Positions 1 through 8,097 of a stretch of DNA of 64,000 bases are shown here, piece by piece (position 1 is the first letter of the stretch; every line of letters starts with the position of its first letter). Under the pieces are notes generated by a model. The model made no database searches and had not been told where the DNA came from. It worked only from the letters and a program-made list of their open reading frames with translations. Source of the stretch: JAPLJC01 sp052326585. GTDB lineage: Bacteria > Desulfobacterota > Desulfobaccia > Desulfobaccales > 0-14-0-80-60-11. A program made the position numbers and the translations under genes. The stretch is taken from positions 1-64,000 of the forward strand of contig JBKQLU010000038.1 in the NCBI GenBank assembly GCA_052326585.1, written 5' to 3'.

Positions 1-547
1 CCGCACCAGAGGCCATCCAGGTGATGCCCAGAGATCCTGGCTACGCTATGCTTCGCCAGGATCTCAGGCTTGACTTAACCACCATCCTAACTTAAAACTT
101 GGTACAACTACTGGGGGCAGGTCATAGCTGTCAATTTGCCAAACAGGATTCCAACTGAGTACCAGAGTGCCAAGCTCCTGAAAATTAATAAGCGTCTTGA
201 GCTGGAGGGATTTCAATATAATGAGCCATCATGATCGAGCTGTTTTGTTGATCGGAGTGACATGTATGGTATACCGAGACCACACGACGTTCAAAGTGGG
301 GGCATACGCCATGCCGAAGTTACCCAGGTGGTAAACGATGCCTTACTTGAATTGCAGGTAGCTGCTATATCTGGCTCTCGTATCCCGATAATCAGGTATC
401 AATAAGAGGAACATATATTGACCTCTGACCCACCCTCGCCCCTTCTCTCCCTCACCCCGAGATAACACACCCAGGTTGAAACATGAACACGCCCAAAAGC
501 GTGAACGCTTTTTTAGAATTTATCTATGGATGTGGATCGGCCCGATT
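1..547. other. No intact gene; degenerate leading segment
   Basis: No convincing full gene is visible. Two or three short open stretches (for example roughly 90-231 and 262-405 on the + strand) read as plausible peptide fragments but have no recognisable motif and are interrupted by stops, so they may be remnants of a decayed gene. Around 430-470 there is a C/T-rich tract of the kind that recurs between genes elsewhere in this window. The left neighbour is outside the window. Confidence 0.4.
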
Positions 548-700
548 TTGCTTTTAAAATTTTTCAGCCCGGGTCCCATCACCGGGGGTTCCTGCTATTT
601 CCCTTTCGATAGATTTTGAGAATTTTGTCCTTGGGGGACATTCAAGGCCAGGGGGGTAGGAGTCCCGTCCGCGGGGTTTGCCTTCCAGGGCCGAAAATTC
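548..700. repeat. Dispersed repeat, copy 1 (left of mreB)
   Basis: This stretch shares several blocks in the same order with 2498-2670: a TTTAAAATTTT block, then a CCGGGTCCCAT block with a G-run, then a CCGTCC..GGGGTTTGCC block and a final GGGCCGAAAA block. The two copies lie on either side of mreB and the mreC stub. Spacing between blocks differs, so they are diverged copies of one element rather than a recent duplication. Function unknown. Confidence 0.6.
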
Positions 701-848
701 TCCAGGCGTGGCGTGGCGCCGGGGCGGTGCCGCGGGACGGTGCCTGGGAGAGCCTGATCACCCTCACGGGCGCAGGGAGACAGGGGCGAAGATCATCTCC
801 GGTGACAAGGAGCTGCTGGCATCCCCACGGGCGGGGGGCGGCGAGAAG

Positions 849-896
849 CCTTTCGGGAAGCATTTCAGAAAGTCCTTCAGTAAGTTATTCGGCAAG
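849..896. repeat. Four degenerate 12-nt tandem units
   Basis: Four consecutive 12-nt units (849-860, 861-872, 873-884, 885-896) share a TTTC/TTTCAG-like core and end in AAG. The + frame across them would read as a repeating basic-aromatic tetrapeptide, but no supported gene covers the site. It lies between repeat copy 1 and the mreC stub. Confidence 0.5.
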
Positions 897-1163
897 CACT
901 TAATCACCCCCCCGGGGCGCGGCGGTATTCACAAGTGGGATAAACTTGTCTGCGGCCGTGGACAAATTCTCAGCGACCTCGATAGATGCCCAATACCTGC
1001 TCCTGGGGAGCCCCAGACGGCCCCGGGAGCCCGGACCCCCCAGGCTAACCCGCTTCTTAGGCCCGAATCCCCAAAACTAATTTTCCCCCTTAGGTGTACA
1101 CTTCGTGCGGTCAAGCTATTTGGATACTTAATGATGGGGACCTATGTGGCAGGTTTTTTCGTT

Positions 1164-1280
1164 TTAATCGGCATGTTTCAGGATGGAAGCGCGCTTCAGG
1201 CTCAAGGAAAGAACGGCAAAGACCAGGAGCAGGGCCGCGGCGACGATCAGGGGGGTGCGGTAGCGACTGCGAAAGCGCAC
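1164..1280 (-). pseudogene. mreC: Truncated mreC, N-terminal stub
   Basis: A GTG-initiated reading frame opens 8 nt after the mreB stop, preceded by a GAGGTGG ribosome-binding-like sequence. It encodes 38 residues: a short Arg-rich N-terminus (VRFRSRYRTP) and a single hydrophobic helix (LIVAAALLLVFAVLSLSL), then stops at TAA. This is the expected position and N-terminal layout of MreC, whose full length is usually about 270-300 residues with a periplasmic beta domain. No continuation is seen in any minus frame down to position 600. Inference: mreC was truncated here and the rest replaced by the repeat-bearing sequence. It could instead be an unrelated small membrane protein. Confidence 0.6.
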
Positions 1281-1288
1281 ATGCCACC

Positions 1289-2320
1289 TCAATCCACCAT
1301 CACTTCCTTAAGGATGCTTAAATTGTCCAGGGCCAGGCCGGCACCCAGGACTACGGTGGCCAGGGGGTCCTCGGTGATCTTGATGGGCAGGCCCGTTTCC
1401 TGGTGCAGCAGGATGTCCAGATTCTTCAGTAAGGCCACGCCGCCGGTGAGGTAGATGCCGCGGTCCACGACGTCCGCGGACAGCTCCGGCGGGGTCTGCT
1501 CCAGGGCGGTCTTGACGATAGCGACAATGATGTCGATCTGCTCCTGGATGGCCTGGCGTACCTCGTCGGAGTTGATGGTGATGATCTTGGGAATGCCCGT
1601 CACCAAGTCCCGGCCCTTGACGTCCATGGTCCCGGCCTCTCCCGGGTAAGCATTGCCGAGGGCGGTCTTGATGATCTCCGCGGTGCGCTCGCCGATCAAG
1701 AAGTCATAGGTGCGCTTCACGTATTGGAGGATGGCCTCGTCCATCTTGTCTCCCCCCACCCGGACGGAGCGGGAATAGACGATGCCGGCCAGGGAGATGA
1801 CCGCCACTTCCGTGGTACCGCCGCCGATGTCCACCACCATGTTGCAGATGGGCTCGGTGATGGGCAGGCCGGCGCCGATGGCGGCAGCCATGGGTTCCTC
1901 GATGAGATAGACCTCCCGGGCCCCGGCAGATTCCGCGGACTCCCGCACCGCCCGCTTTTCCACCGGGGTGATCCCTGAGGGCACGCAGACGATGATGCGG
2001 GGGCGGATCAGGGAGCGGCGATTGTGCACCTTGCGGATGAAGTGGCGCAGCATGGCCTCGGTGATTTCGAAGTCGGCGATGACCCCGTCCCTCATGGGGC
2101 GGATGGCCACGATGTTGCCCGGGGTGCGCCCCAGCATCATTTTGGCCTCCCGGCCCACGGCCAGAACCCGGCTACGGTCCCGGGCGTTCTTGCGCACCGC
2201 CACCACCGACGGCTCGCTCAGGACGATGCCCTTGCCTTTGACGTAAACCAGAGTGTTGGCCGTCCCCAGGTCAATGGCCAAGTCGTTGGAGAACCATCCG
2301 AGGATGGGATCGAGAAACAT
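1289..2320 (-). CDS. mreB: Rod shape-determining protein MreB
   Basis: A 343-residue actin-like ATPase of normal family length that polymerises under the inner membrane and directs lateral cell-wall synthesis. The phosphate-1 motif DLGTANTLVY lies near residue 18, the phosphate-2 motif DIGGGTTEV near 165, and the adenosine motif GGVALLKNL near 290. The N-terminal MFLDPILGWFSNDL fits the membrane-binding start seen in MreB. Normally mreC and mreD follow in the same operon; here only an mreC stub follows. The start ATG is at 2320. MreB itself looks intact. The assignment is secure. Confidence 0.97.
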   Translation of the reverse strand: MFLDPILGWFSNDLAIDLGTANTLVYVKGKGIVLSEPSVVAVRKNARDRSRVLAVGREAKMMLGRTPGNIVAIRPMRDGVIADFEITEAMLRHFIRKVHNRRSLIRPRIIVCVPSGITPVEKRAVRESAESAGAREVYLIEEPMAAAIGAGLPITEPICNMVVDIGGGTTEVAVISLAGIVYSRSVRVGGDKMDEAILQYVKRTYDFLIGERTAEIIKTALGNAYPGEAGTMDVKGRDLVTGIPKIITINSDEVRQAIQEQIDIIVAIVKTALEQTPPELSADVVDRGIYLTGGVALLKNLDILLHQETGLPIKITEDPLATVVLGAGLALDNLSILKEVMVD

Positions 2321-3020
2321 GGTGCCAACTCCGTATGCTCTTTAAGGAAACACCGCCTGGTGAGTGGAGGCGATTGCGGCCAGAGGGCAAAAAGGACCTC
2401 AGCTGAGATTATGCGGCAACCCTGGCCATCGCAGTCAAAAAATGGTTTTAGAGACCTCTCTTCTCGAGTTTAACTCATCCCATATGATGGGTCAAAATTT
2501 GCCTTTAAAATTTTGGGGCCGGGTCCCATAACGGGGGGGGGTCTCTGCTGTGTACCCTTGATTAAAGTCCGGAAAAAATATGTTTGGAAAAATCTGCGGA
2601 CGGATCATATTGACCAGGGGGGGTATGGGACCCGTCCTGGGGTTTGCCTTTCCGGGGCCGAAAAACCATAGGGCCCGCTCTGGCGGTCGGGACACGGAGT
2701 AGTGCTCAGGGGTGAAGGAGCCTGGCAGGGGCCGCCGAAGGAGAGGCCACCGCCGTCCCCGCCGCCCGGTCCTGTGGGGTGACAGGTGGGGCAGGCCCAG
2801 AACTGCGGCTATGGTCTTGACAGGGGCACGCGAAGGGGAGGCCGGCGCCTGGTCGGGGAGGTGGTAAGTGGGGATGGTGCAGGCCGAAGGCCAGGGCTAT
2901 TGGGTAAGGCAAGGGCAACCCCGACCACGGCCAAGCATAGCCTCTCCTGGAGACGGTAAAAGAAGACAAGGAAGCGGACCCAGAATGGGGGTTTTTGTTA
3001 GCCCAGGTGTTAGCCTGCAA
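2321..3020. other. Intergenic region upstream of mreB
   Basis: No supported gene. The left part should carry the mreB promoter, since the sequence just upstream of the start is A/T-richer than its surroundings, but I could not assign -35/-10 boxes with confidence. It also contains dispersed repeat copy 2. A 104-codon minus frame at 2706-3020 has no motif and a composition typical of a shadow frame. Confidence 0.5.
2498..2670. repeat. Dispersed repeat, copy 2 (right of mreB)
   Basis: Second copy of the element at 548-700. This copy shows internal symmetry: GGGTCCCATA near 2522 and its reverse complement TATGGGACCC near 2625, about 100 nt apart, so the copy could fold as a long hairpin or represent a small element with inverted ends. 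Confidence 0.6.
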
Positions 3021-3052
3021 TAAAAATGGGGTTAGCTGATTTGGCTAATCCC
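3021..3052 (-). terminator. Intrinsic terminator of tRNA-Lys
   Basis: On the minus strand just downstream of the tRNA 3' end, an 8-bp stem (GGG and TTAGC pairing with GCTAA and CCC, one A bulge, 7-nt loop; + strand 3029-3052) is followed by a T-run (A-run at 3022-3026 on the + strand). This is a standard rho-independent terminator for the tRNA transcript. Confidence 0.8.
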
Positions 3053-3062
3053 TTGTTTTATA

Positions 3063-3138
3063 TGGTGGGCCGTCGGAGACTCGAACTCCGAACCTAGTGA
3101 TTAAGAGTCACTTGCTCTACCAATTGAGCTAACGGCCC
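3063..3138 (-). tRNA. tRNA-Lys (anticodon CTT)
   Basis: A 76-nt cloverleaf on the minus strand: acceptor stem GGGCCGT/ACGGCCC, discriminator A, CCA encoded in the gene, D arm with AGCTCAATTGGTAGAGC, anticodon arm AGTGA-CTCTTAA-TCACT giving anticodon CTT, and a T arm with GTTCGAGTC. All stems pair. A strong promoter lies upstream and a terminator downstream, so it is a single-gene unit. Confidence 0.97.
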
Positions 3139-3156
3139 GGAGGCAAATTCCGCTTG

Positions 3157-3185
3157 AATATACTGGCCGGTAGAAAAATTGTCAA
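3157..3185 (-). promoter_or_regulatory. Sigma-70 promoter of tRNA-Lys
   Basis: Minus-strand TTGACA (+ coordinates 3180-3185), exactly 17 nt spacer, then TATATT (3157-3162). Transcription would begin about 10 nt before the tRNA 5' end at 3138. This is a near-consensus housekeeping promoter. Confidence 0.85.
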
Positions 3186-3189
3186 GGCG

Positions 3190-3690
3190 GCGGCGGTCTT
3201 CTCGCCCCCGGCCCAAAGCCAAGATCCTCTGTCAATGCCTGGCTATTCTGCCCAGGGCCCCTCACCACTGGCGTTCCAATGGCACTTTTTCATTTCCTGG
3301 CCGATCTTGCTGCCCATCTTCGCTTTAACCCTTTTATAATCCTGCTGACCCTCTATCTCAACCTTGCCTCCCGGCAGGCGTCATCCGGAGGCGGGAGTAA
3401 TCCATTATTTTATTAAGATACGCCATTTATCGCGCCGCTGTCCTTTAAAACTCCCCGCCCGCGATCTGCAATCAGTATCGAGGTGTCATCTCCCGGAAGG
3501 GCCGTTTTCTTTTTCGATCAGAACGACCTCTTTGGTATATCCCGTTCATTATCTATTTAAATTTCTCGACGCCCATAAATACGCGCGCCTATCCGAGCCC
3601 GCCGCAGCAGCCCGCGCCGCGGCGCGCCGGAGGTGGGCGCATCCCTGGGGGGCCGGCCTTAGCAAGCGGATGGCTGGCTGATGGAATTGC
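3190..3690. other. Intergenic region between tRNA-Lys and phage module
   Basis: No supported gene. Part of it (about 3380-3600) is more A/T-rich than the surroundings. The + frame of the following tail-fibre fragment stays open back to 3449, but the reading before about 3700 lacks phage-like composition and has no good start, so this probably marks the broken left edge of the phage-derived module. Confidence 0.45.
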
Positions 3691-3730
3691 CTGGCTGCGG
3701 CCAATAAAAGCGCGCTGCAACACCGACCTC

Positions 3731-4057
3731 TTGCAGCTTGACGGCAGCGGCGCCATTCCTTCCGGAGTGCCGGTCCCGGCCGCCAACCTCACCGGCACCC
3801 TGGGGCACGCCCACGGGGGCACGGATGCCACCGCGGCCCCCAACACCGCCGGCGGCGTGGTGGCCCTCGATTCCAGCGGGCGCCTCCCGGCCGCCAACGC
3901 CTCCCAGCTTACCAATGTGGCGGCGCCGACCTTGCCTGTCTATCCGGCCTCTGGCGGTATTGCGCCGGGGAATTTTCTCACTATCGACATCTCGGGGCAC
4001 ATCATTGATTCCGGCAAGAATGCCAGCAGCTTTACGCCGGTCGGCGGCGGCGGCTGA
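3731..4057 (+). CDS. Tail-fibre-like fragment, probably 5'-truncated
   Basis: A 108-residue Gly/Ala/Pro-rich reading frame. The phrases QLDGSGAIPSGVPVPAANLTGTL, split here for length as QLDGSGAIPS and GVPVPAANLTGTL, together with DSSGRLPAANASQL, resemble the repeated 'LDGSG-LP-A-L-G' style of phage tail fibres and collars. It begins only at TTG with no clear ribosome-binding site and the frame is open upstream, which suggests the N-terminal part of a fibre gene is missing. It precedes a holin-like gene and an M15 peptidase, the usual order at the end of phage tail/lysis modules. Function is inferred from composition and position only. Confidence 0.45.
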   Translation: MQLDGSGAIPSGVPVPAANLTGTLGHAHGGTDATAAPNTAGGVVALDSSGRLPAANASQLTNVAAPTLPVYPASGGIAPGNFLTIDISGHIIDSGKNASSFTPVGGGG

Positions 4058-4100
4058 TTATTAACCTCACCCCCCATTTTCCTTGAAGGAGGAAACTGCT

Positions 4101-4298
4101 ATGACCATCTGGCAAAAGATCTGGGCCGATCCCAGGACCACCATCCCCGGGATCATTGCCGCCGCCATGAGCACCCTGGTGGCCTTGGGCATCATCACCC
4201 CGGCGGAGTCGAGCCCCCTGCAAACGGCGTTGCTTGCCACTCTCGGCGGCATCGTCGCCCTGCTGGGCCTCTTCAGCAACTGGCCGCAGGGACAGTAG
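4101..4298 (+). CDS. Holin-like small membrane protein
   Basis: 65 residues starting at ATG 4101, chosen because AAGGAGG lies 8-9 nt upstream; the TTG at 4083 would place the ribosome-binding site inside the gene. The chain has a short basic-aromatic N-terminus (MTIWQKIWADPRTT), a hydrophobic helix PGIIAAAMSTLVALGII, a short turn, and a second helix TALLATLGGIVALLGLF. Two helices in so short a protein directly before an M15 peptidase is the classical holin plus endolysin arrangement, in which the holin permeabilises the inner membrane. Assignment rests on topology and neighbours, not on a sequence signature. Confidence 0.6.
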   Translation: MTIWQKIWADPRTTIPGIIAAAMSTLVALGIITPAESSPLQTALLATLGGIVALLGLFSNWPQGQ

Positions 4299-4371
4299 CC
4301 AGTTCCCAGTAGCCAGTAGCCAGTTTTTTGCCTTTACTGGCTACTGACCACTGATCACTTTCCTTTAATTC

Positions 4372-4408
4372 CCTCCCCCGTGATGGGGGAGGGTTAGGGT
4401 GAGGGTGG
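4372..4408. repeat. G-rich intergenic repeat (GGGGGAGGGTTAGGGTGAGGG family)
   Basis: A CTCCCCC/GGGGGAG hairpin followed by GGGTTAGGGTGAGGG. The same word recurs, in one orientation or the other, at 14155-14250 and 33986-34027. It lies in the gap between the holin-like and peptidase genes, next to a run of CAGTAGC units (about 4300-4350). Confidence 0.6.
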
Positions 4409-4465
4409 CCTGGTTTTCATCTAGGCTCGCTTTCTCCCCCACTTCCTTTTTCAGGAGGATACCTT

Positions 4466-4897
4466 ATGGGTGATCTCAGCCCTAATTTCAGCCGGCAGGA
4501 ATTCGCCTGCCATTGCTGCGGTAAGCTGCCCCCGGATTGGCTGCCGGGCGAGACGCCGCCTCTGGTGAACGCCCTGGAGCAGCTCCGGGCTGCGGCCGGC
4601 AATCAGGGAGTCATCATTGTCAGCGGCTTTCGTTGTGTGCGCCACAACCGCGCCGTGGGCGGCGAGCCCGACAGCCAGCATCTCATCGGCAAAGCGGCCG
4701 ATATCCATTTGAACGGCCACACCCTGCCCCAAACCTATGAGGTGGCCCAGGCCATTCCGCCGTTTGTTGAGGGCGGCATCGGCTACTACCCGGAGCAGCA
4801 TTTCGTCCATCTGGACGTGCGCGGCCATGAGGCGCGCTGGGGCTGGCTCAATGGCCGTTATGTCAGCATCGCGGCGGCCTTGAGGGAGCAGGCTTAG
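4466..4897 (+). CDS. M15-family peptidase (phage endolysin-like)
   Basis: 143 residues. It carries the zinc-binding signature of M15A peptidases: S70-x-H72-x2-G75-x3-D79 in SQHLIGKAADI and the third ligand His115 in QHFVHLD. The N-terminal region (LSPNFSRQEFACHCCGK) is the usual start of this phage-type subfamily, which cleaves the peptide cross-links of peptidoglycan at D-Ala-containing bonds. There is no signal peptide, so export would rely on the adjacent holin-like protein. The start ATG has CAGGAGG 8 nt upstream. The zinc ligands are intact, so the enzyme is probably active. Confidence 0.88.
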   Translation: MGDLSPNFSRQEFACHCCGKLPPDWLPGETPPLVNALEQLRAAAGNQGVIIVSGFRCVRHNRAVGGEPDSQHLIGKAADIHLNGHTLPQTYEVAQAIPPFVEGGIGYYPEQHFVHLDVRGHEARWGWLNGRYVSIAAALREQA

Positions 4898-4927
4898 GGT
4901 ATCTAGGGCGGGCACGGCCCACCAGGC

Positions 4928-4971
4928 AGTGAGCCGTGAGCCGTGAGCAGTAAGCAGTAAGCAGTAAGCAG
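4928..4971. repeat. GTGAGC/GTAAGCA heptamer tandem repeat
   Basis: Six consecutive 7-nt units of the type GTGAGCc/GTAAGCA. Related runs occur at 9381-9415 and 29932-29964. The run ends 18 nt before the start of the large spike gene. Confidence 0.8.
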
Positions 4972-4989
4972 AAAAAAAAGGAGCGGACT

Positions 4990-7900
4990 ATGAAGATGCG
5001 CAAAATCATCCCCCTCTTGATCGGGCTCCTGGCCCTGGCCCTCTCAGTCCACGCCGGCCAATGGACCGCCAACGGCTATTTCTACGAGCCAGCCCTGGGG
5101 GCCTCGGGACCAGCGGAATACAACCTCTTCAATCAAGGTTTGAATAAGGCCGACGCCGAGCTGGCCGTTCTGGCCGCGGGCGGGGGCGGCCTTAGCCTCT
5201 CGGCCCTCTCGGCCACCGCGCCCCTGACCTACAACGCCAGCACCGGCGCCTTCGCCCTGGCCCAGGCCAGCGCCAGTGCCTCGGGCTACCTGGCCGCCGG
5301 CGACTGGAGCGCCTTCAACGCCAAGCAAGCCGCCCTGCCCGCCGGCACTTCGTCGCAATACCTGCGCGGCGACCTCACCATGCAGAGCCTCACCCCCGCG
5401 GCGATGGGCGCGGCCCCGGCCACCAGCGGCACCGCCGTCTTGAAGGGCAACGGTGCAGGCGGCACCACCACGGCCGCCGCCAACCGGGATTATGCCGCGG
5501 TGCGGGACAACGGCGATCCGACTTACGTATGGAACGGCAACTATCTCCTGTCCGCCATCTCCGAGATCTGGGCCGGGATCACCGGCAATCTCATCGTGTG
5601 GGGCAGCGACATCTACGGCACCGACTTAGCCACCGTGGTCGGCACCATCGGCGCCACCCCGGCCAACCTGATCATTCCCCCCGGCGTCTTTACCGTTTCC
5701 GCCTCGCTGACCGTCCCTGCCAATATCCATCTGACTCCCGAACTCGGCAGTCTCATCACCATAGCCAGCGGCAGCCAGTTGACCCTGAATTGCACCATCG
5801 CCGCCGGCCTTTATCAAATCTTCTCGGATCAGAACGCCGCCCTGAATGGGGTGGTGCTTGGCCCAAATGTGGCAGACCGGATTTATCCGCAGTGGTGGGG
5901 CGCCCAGGCCAACAACACGAATGATGACACCGCGGCGGTGCAGGCCTGTTTCAATGCCATCGCCAGTTGTCCGGCGCATAGCGGGCAGCCGGTCCTGGGG
6001 CTGCTCGGCAACTATAAGACTACCAGCACCTTGAATTTTAAGAATTGCTTGGATTTGCACATCAAAGGCGACAGGCTGTACGCCTCCGCCATCAACGGCG
6101 TCGGGGTCAGCGGTCCGGTGATCAACTGGGGCGGCTCCGGCCCCTTCACAGTGGATGATGTGATGTTCAACTGTGACGGCAACTGTGACGCCCTGATGTA
6201 TTTTTACCGCACCCCCACCACCGTTGCCGGTGGCGGCTACTTCTTCTATCGCTGCGGCATGGAGGGTTATCCCAAGAAAGTGCTGATGTACGCCATCGGC
6301 CAGGAGGATGTGGCCTTCCGGGACTGCATAGTGGTTACGTGTACCGACACCGTTGCCTACCTCTCCACCAACACCAACAGCCTGGGTGTGGCGCTGCCTG
6401 ATTTACTGGCTCAATATGTGCCGCCCTCCACCGGCAGCAACTGCGTGGAACTCTTTGACGGCGGCTGGTGGTGTAGCAATTCGGCCACGGCCACTAACGC
6501 TTCAGCCATCCTCAAGTTCGAGGGGGGCACTAGTTATCAGGTCAAGAATGTCTTCTTCGCCACTGCCAGCGGCAGCGGCGCCCCCTGTATCTGGGTTGGG
6601 AATACCATAGGCCAGTCCGTTTCCGGGTTAAGCATTATAGATTGCCGTCAGGAAGGCTCGACCACTGCTCCTTTCCTGTCAGTAACCGGTCTCGGTATGT
6701 CCGGGCTGCGCTACGAAGGGAATACGGTGAATAGCTCCAGCATTGCCATCCAGGTGGCCCCCGGTGCTGGCCTCCTTGCTTCCTACATCGCCGGCAACGG
6801 TGGCGGCAACTGCACCGCCTATTCCCTTAATTACCTGCAAAATTCCACCCTTATCGACCCGACCTACAACCTCACCGTGGGCGATGCCACCCTGGGGTCC
6901 ATCAACGACTCGCATATCCAAGTTAATAGTCTGACCTACAACGCCGGGGCCATCGGACCCCGGGGCAACTGTCCCATCCGCCAATTCGGCGATTACCCGA
7001 ATATTCAGACCTTTGATGTGGGCAACGCCGGTTCCGGCTATCCGGGTATTACTATCAACAACGCCAGCAACTACGGCGGCTTCCTCAATTTCACCAACAA
7101 TGTCCCCGGCAGCCCCTATGACTGCGCCAAGGTGCGGGGCTGGTCCTCCGGCGGCAACCTGCTGGACTTCTATCTGGGGGACTCCGTGGCGGCCAGGTTG
7201 TCCGCCAGTGGATTGACTCTGGAGTCAGGGGCCTTTAGCGGGCCCTTGACCGGGAACGTCACCGGCAACTGTTCCGGTGCGGCGGGGACCGTGGCGACCA
7301 TCAACGGACTGCTCGCCGCCGGGAGCAACGTCACCATTGCCGGCTCCGGGACTCCCGCCAGCCCCTACTCTATATCGGCTTCGGGCAGCGGCGGAAGTAT
7401 GACTTATCCTGGGGCTGGCATCGCCATCTCCACCGGCTCGGCTTGGGGAACCAGCCTCAGCGCCCCGACTGGAACGATTGTGGGCACCACGGACACGCAG
7501 ACCTTAACTAATAAAACTCTGACCTCGCCCACCTTGACGGCTCCGGTTCTGGGCACGCCGGCCTCGGGGAATCTGGCCAACTGCACCTTCCCGACATTGA
7601 ACCAGAGCACCACCGGCAACGCGGCCACGGCCACCGCCCTCTCGACTGCGGGAACCACTACGACTGTCTTGCATGGCAATGCCTCCGGGGCGCCCTCATA
7701 TGGCGCAGTGGTTTTAACGACCGACGTTTCCGGCGTGCTGCCTGCGGCCAACGGCGGTGCTGGTTATGTCCTCACTGGAGGCACTGCGACCAGCTCCAAC
7801 GCGGCTCCGGCGCTGGGGACGACCGGGGCCAATTGCCAATACGAGCTAACGGCACAGGCCGGGGGATATACTCCTGGCACGGCCACCGGCACTTTCCATG

Positions 7901-8097
7901 ACGGCCAGCTTTTGATGTTCCGAATAACTGATAACGGCACGGCCCAGACCTTGAGCTTCACCAATGGCAACGGCTATTACGCCGGGGCAAATACGGCGCT
8001 GCCGACCACTACACCGGGGAACTCAGGGTTGAGCCTCTATGCCCTGTTTTCCTATAACAGCACTTTGAGCCACTGGGAATACCTGGGGAATAACTGA
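4990..8097 (+). CDS. Giant secreted tail-spike-like protein with pectate-lyase fold
   Basis: 1035 residues. A clear Sec signal peptide (MKMRKIIPLLIGLLALALSVHA) opens the chain. Residues about 55-180 are a Gly/Ala/Ser-rich fibre-like section (ALSATAPLTYN...TGAFAL). Around residues 295-320, PQWWGAQANNTNDDTAAVQ matches the conserved start of the pectate-lyase-3 beta-helix found in phage tail spikes, and a long beta-helix-like part follows to about 740. The C-terminal third has tail-fibre phrases (TQTLTNKTLTSPTLTAP, LGTPASGNLANCTFPTL). Such spikes bind and often degrade surface polysaccharide. A signal peptide is unusual for a virion protein and suggests the host exports it as an adhesin or glycan-active enzyme. 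It overlaps the next gene at TGATG. Confidence 0.75.
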   Translation: MKMRKIIPLLIGLLALALSVHAGQWTANGYFYEPALGASGPAEYNLFNQGLNKADAELAVLAAGGGGLSLSALSATAPLTYNASTGAFALAQASASASGYLAAGDWSAFNAKQAALPAGTSSQYLRGDLTMQSLTPAAMGAAPATSGTAVLKGNGAGGTTTAAANRDYAAVRDNGDPTYVWNGNYLLSAISEIWAGITGNLIVWGSDIYGTDLATVVGTIGATPANLIIPPGVFTVSASLTVPANIHLTPELGSLITIASGSQLTLNCTIAAGLYQIFSDQNAALNGVVLGPNVADRIYPQWWGAQANNTNDDTAAVQACFNAIASCPAHSGQPVLGLLGNYKTTSTLNFKNCLDLHIKGDRLYASAINGVGVSGPVINWGGSGPFTVDDVMFNCDGNCDALMYFYRTPTTVAGGGYFFYRCGMEGYPKKVLMYAIGQEDVAFRDCIVVTCTDTVAYLSTNTNSLGVALPDLLAQYVPPSTGSNCVELFDGGWWCSNSATATNASAILKFEGGTSYQVKNVFFATASGSGAPCIWVGNTIGQSVSGLSIIDCRQEGSTTAPFLSVTGLGMSGLRYEGNTVNSSSIAIQVAPGAGLLASYIAGNGGGNCTAYSLNYLQNSTLIDPTYNLTVGDATLGSINDSHIQVNSLTYNAGAIGPRGNCPIRQFGDYPNIQTFDVGNAGSGYPGITINNASNYGGFLNFTNNVPGSPYDCAKVRGWSSGGNLLDFYLGDSVAARLSASGLTLESGAFSGPLTGNVTGNCSGAAGTVATINGLLAAGSNVTIAGSGTPASPYSISASGSGGSMTYPGAGIAISTGSAWGTSLSAPTGTIVGTTDTQTLTNKTLTSPTLTAPVLGTPASGNLANCTFPTLNQSTTGNAATATALSTAGTTTTVLHGNASGAPSYGAVVLTTDVSGVLPAANGGAGYVLTGGTATSSNAAPALGTTGANCQYELTAQAGGYTPGTATGTFHDGQLLMFRITDNGTAQTLSFTNGNGYYAGANTALPTTTPGNSGLSLYALFSYNSTLSHWEYLGNN

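Noticed and set aside
2706..3020. 104-codon minus-strand protein
   Set aside because: No family similarity, Pro/Ser-rich shadow composition and no start signal.
4928..4971. CRISPR-like array
   Set aside because: Units are 7 nt with no spacers, so this is a simple tandem repeat; no cas genes are present.
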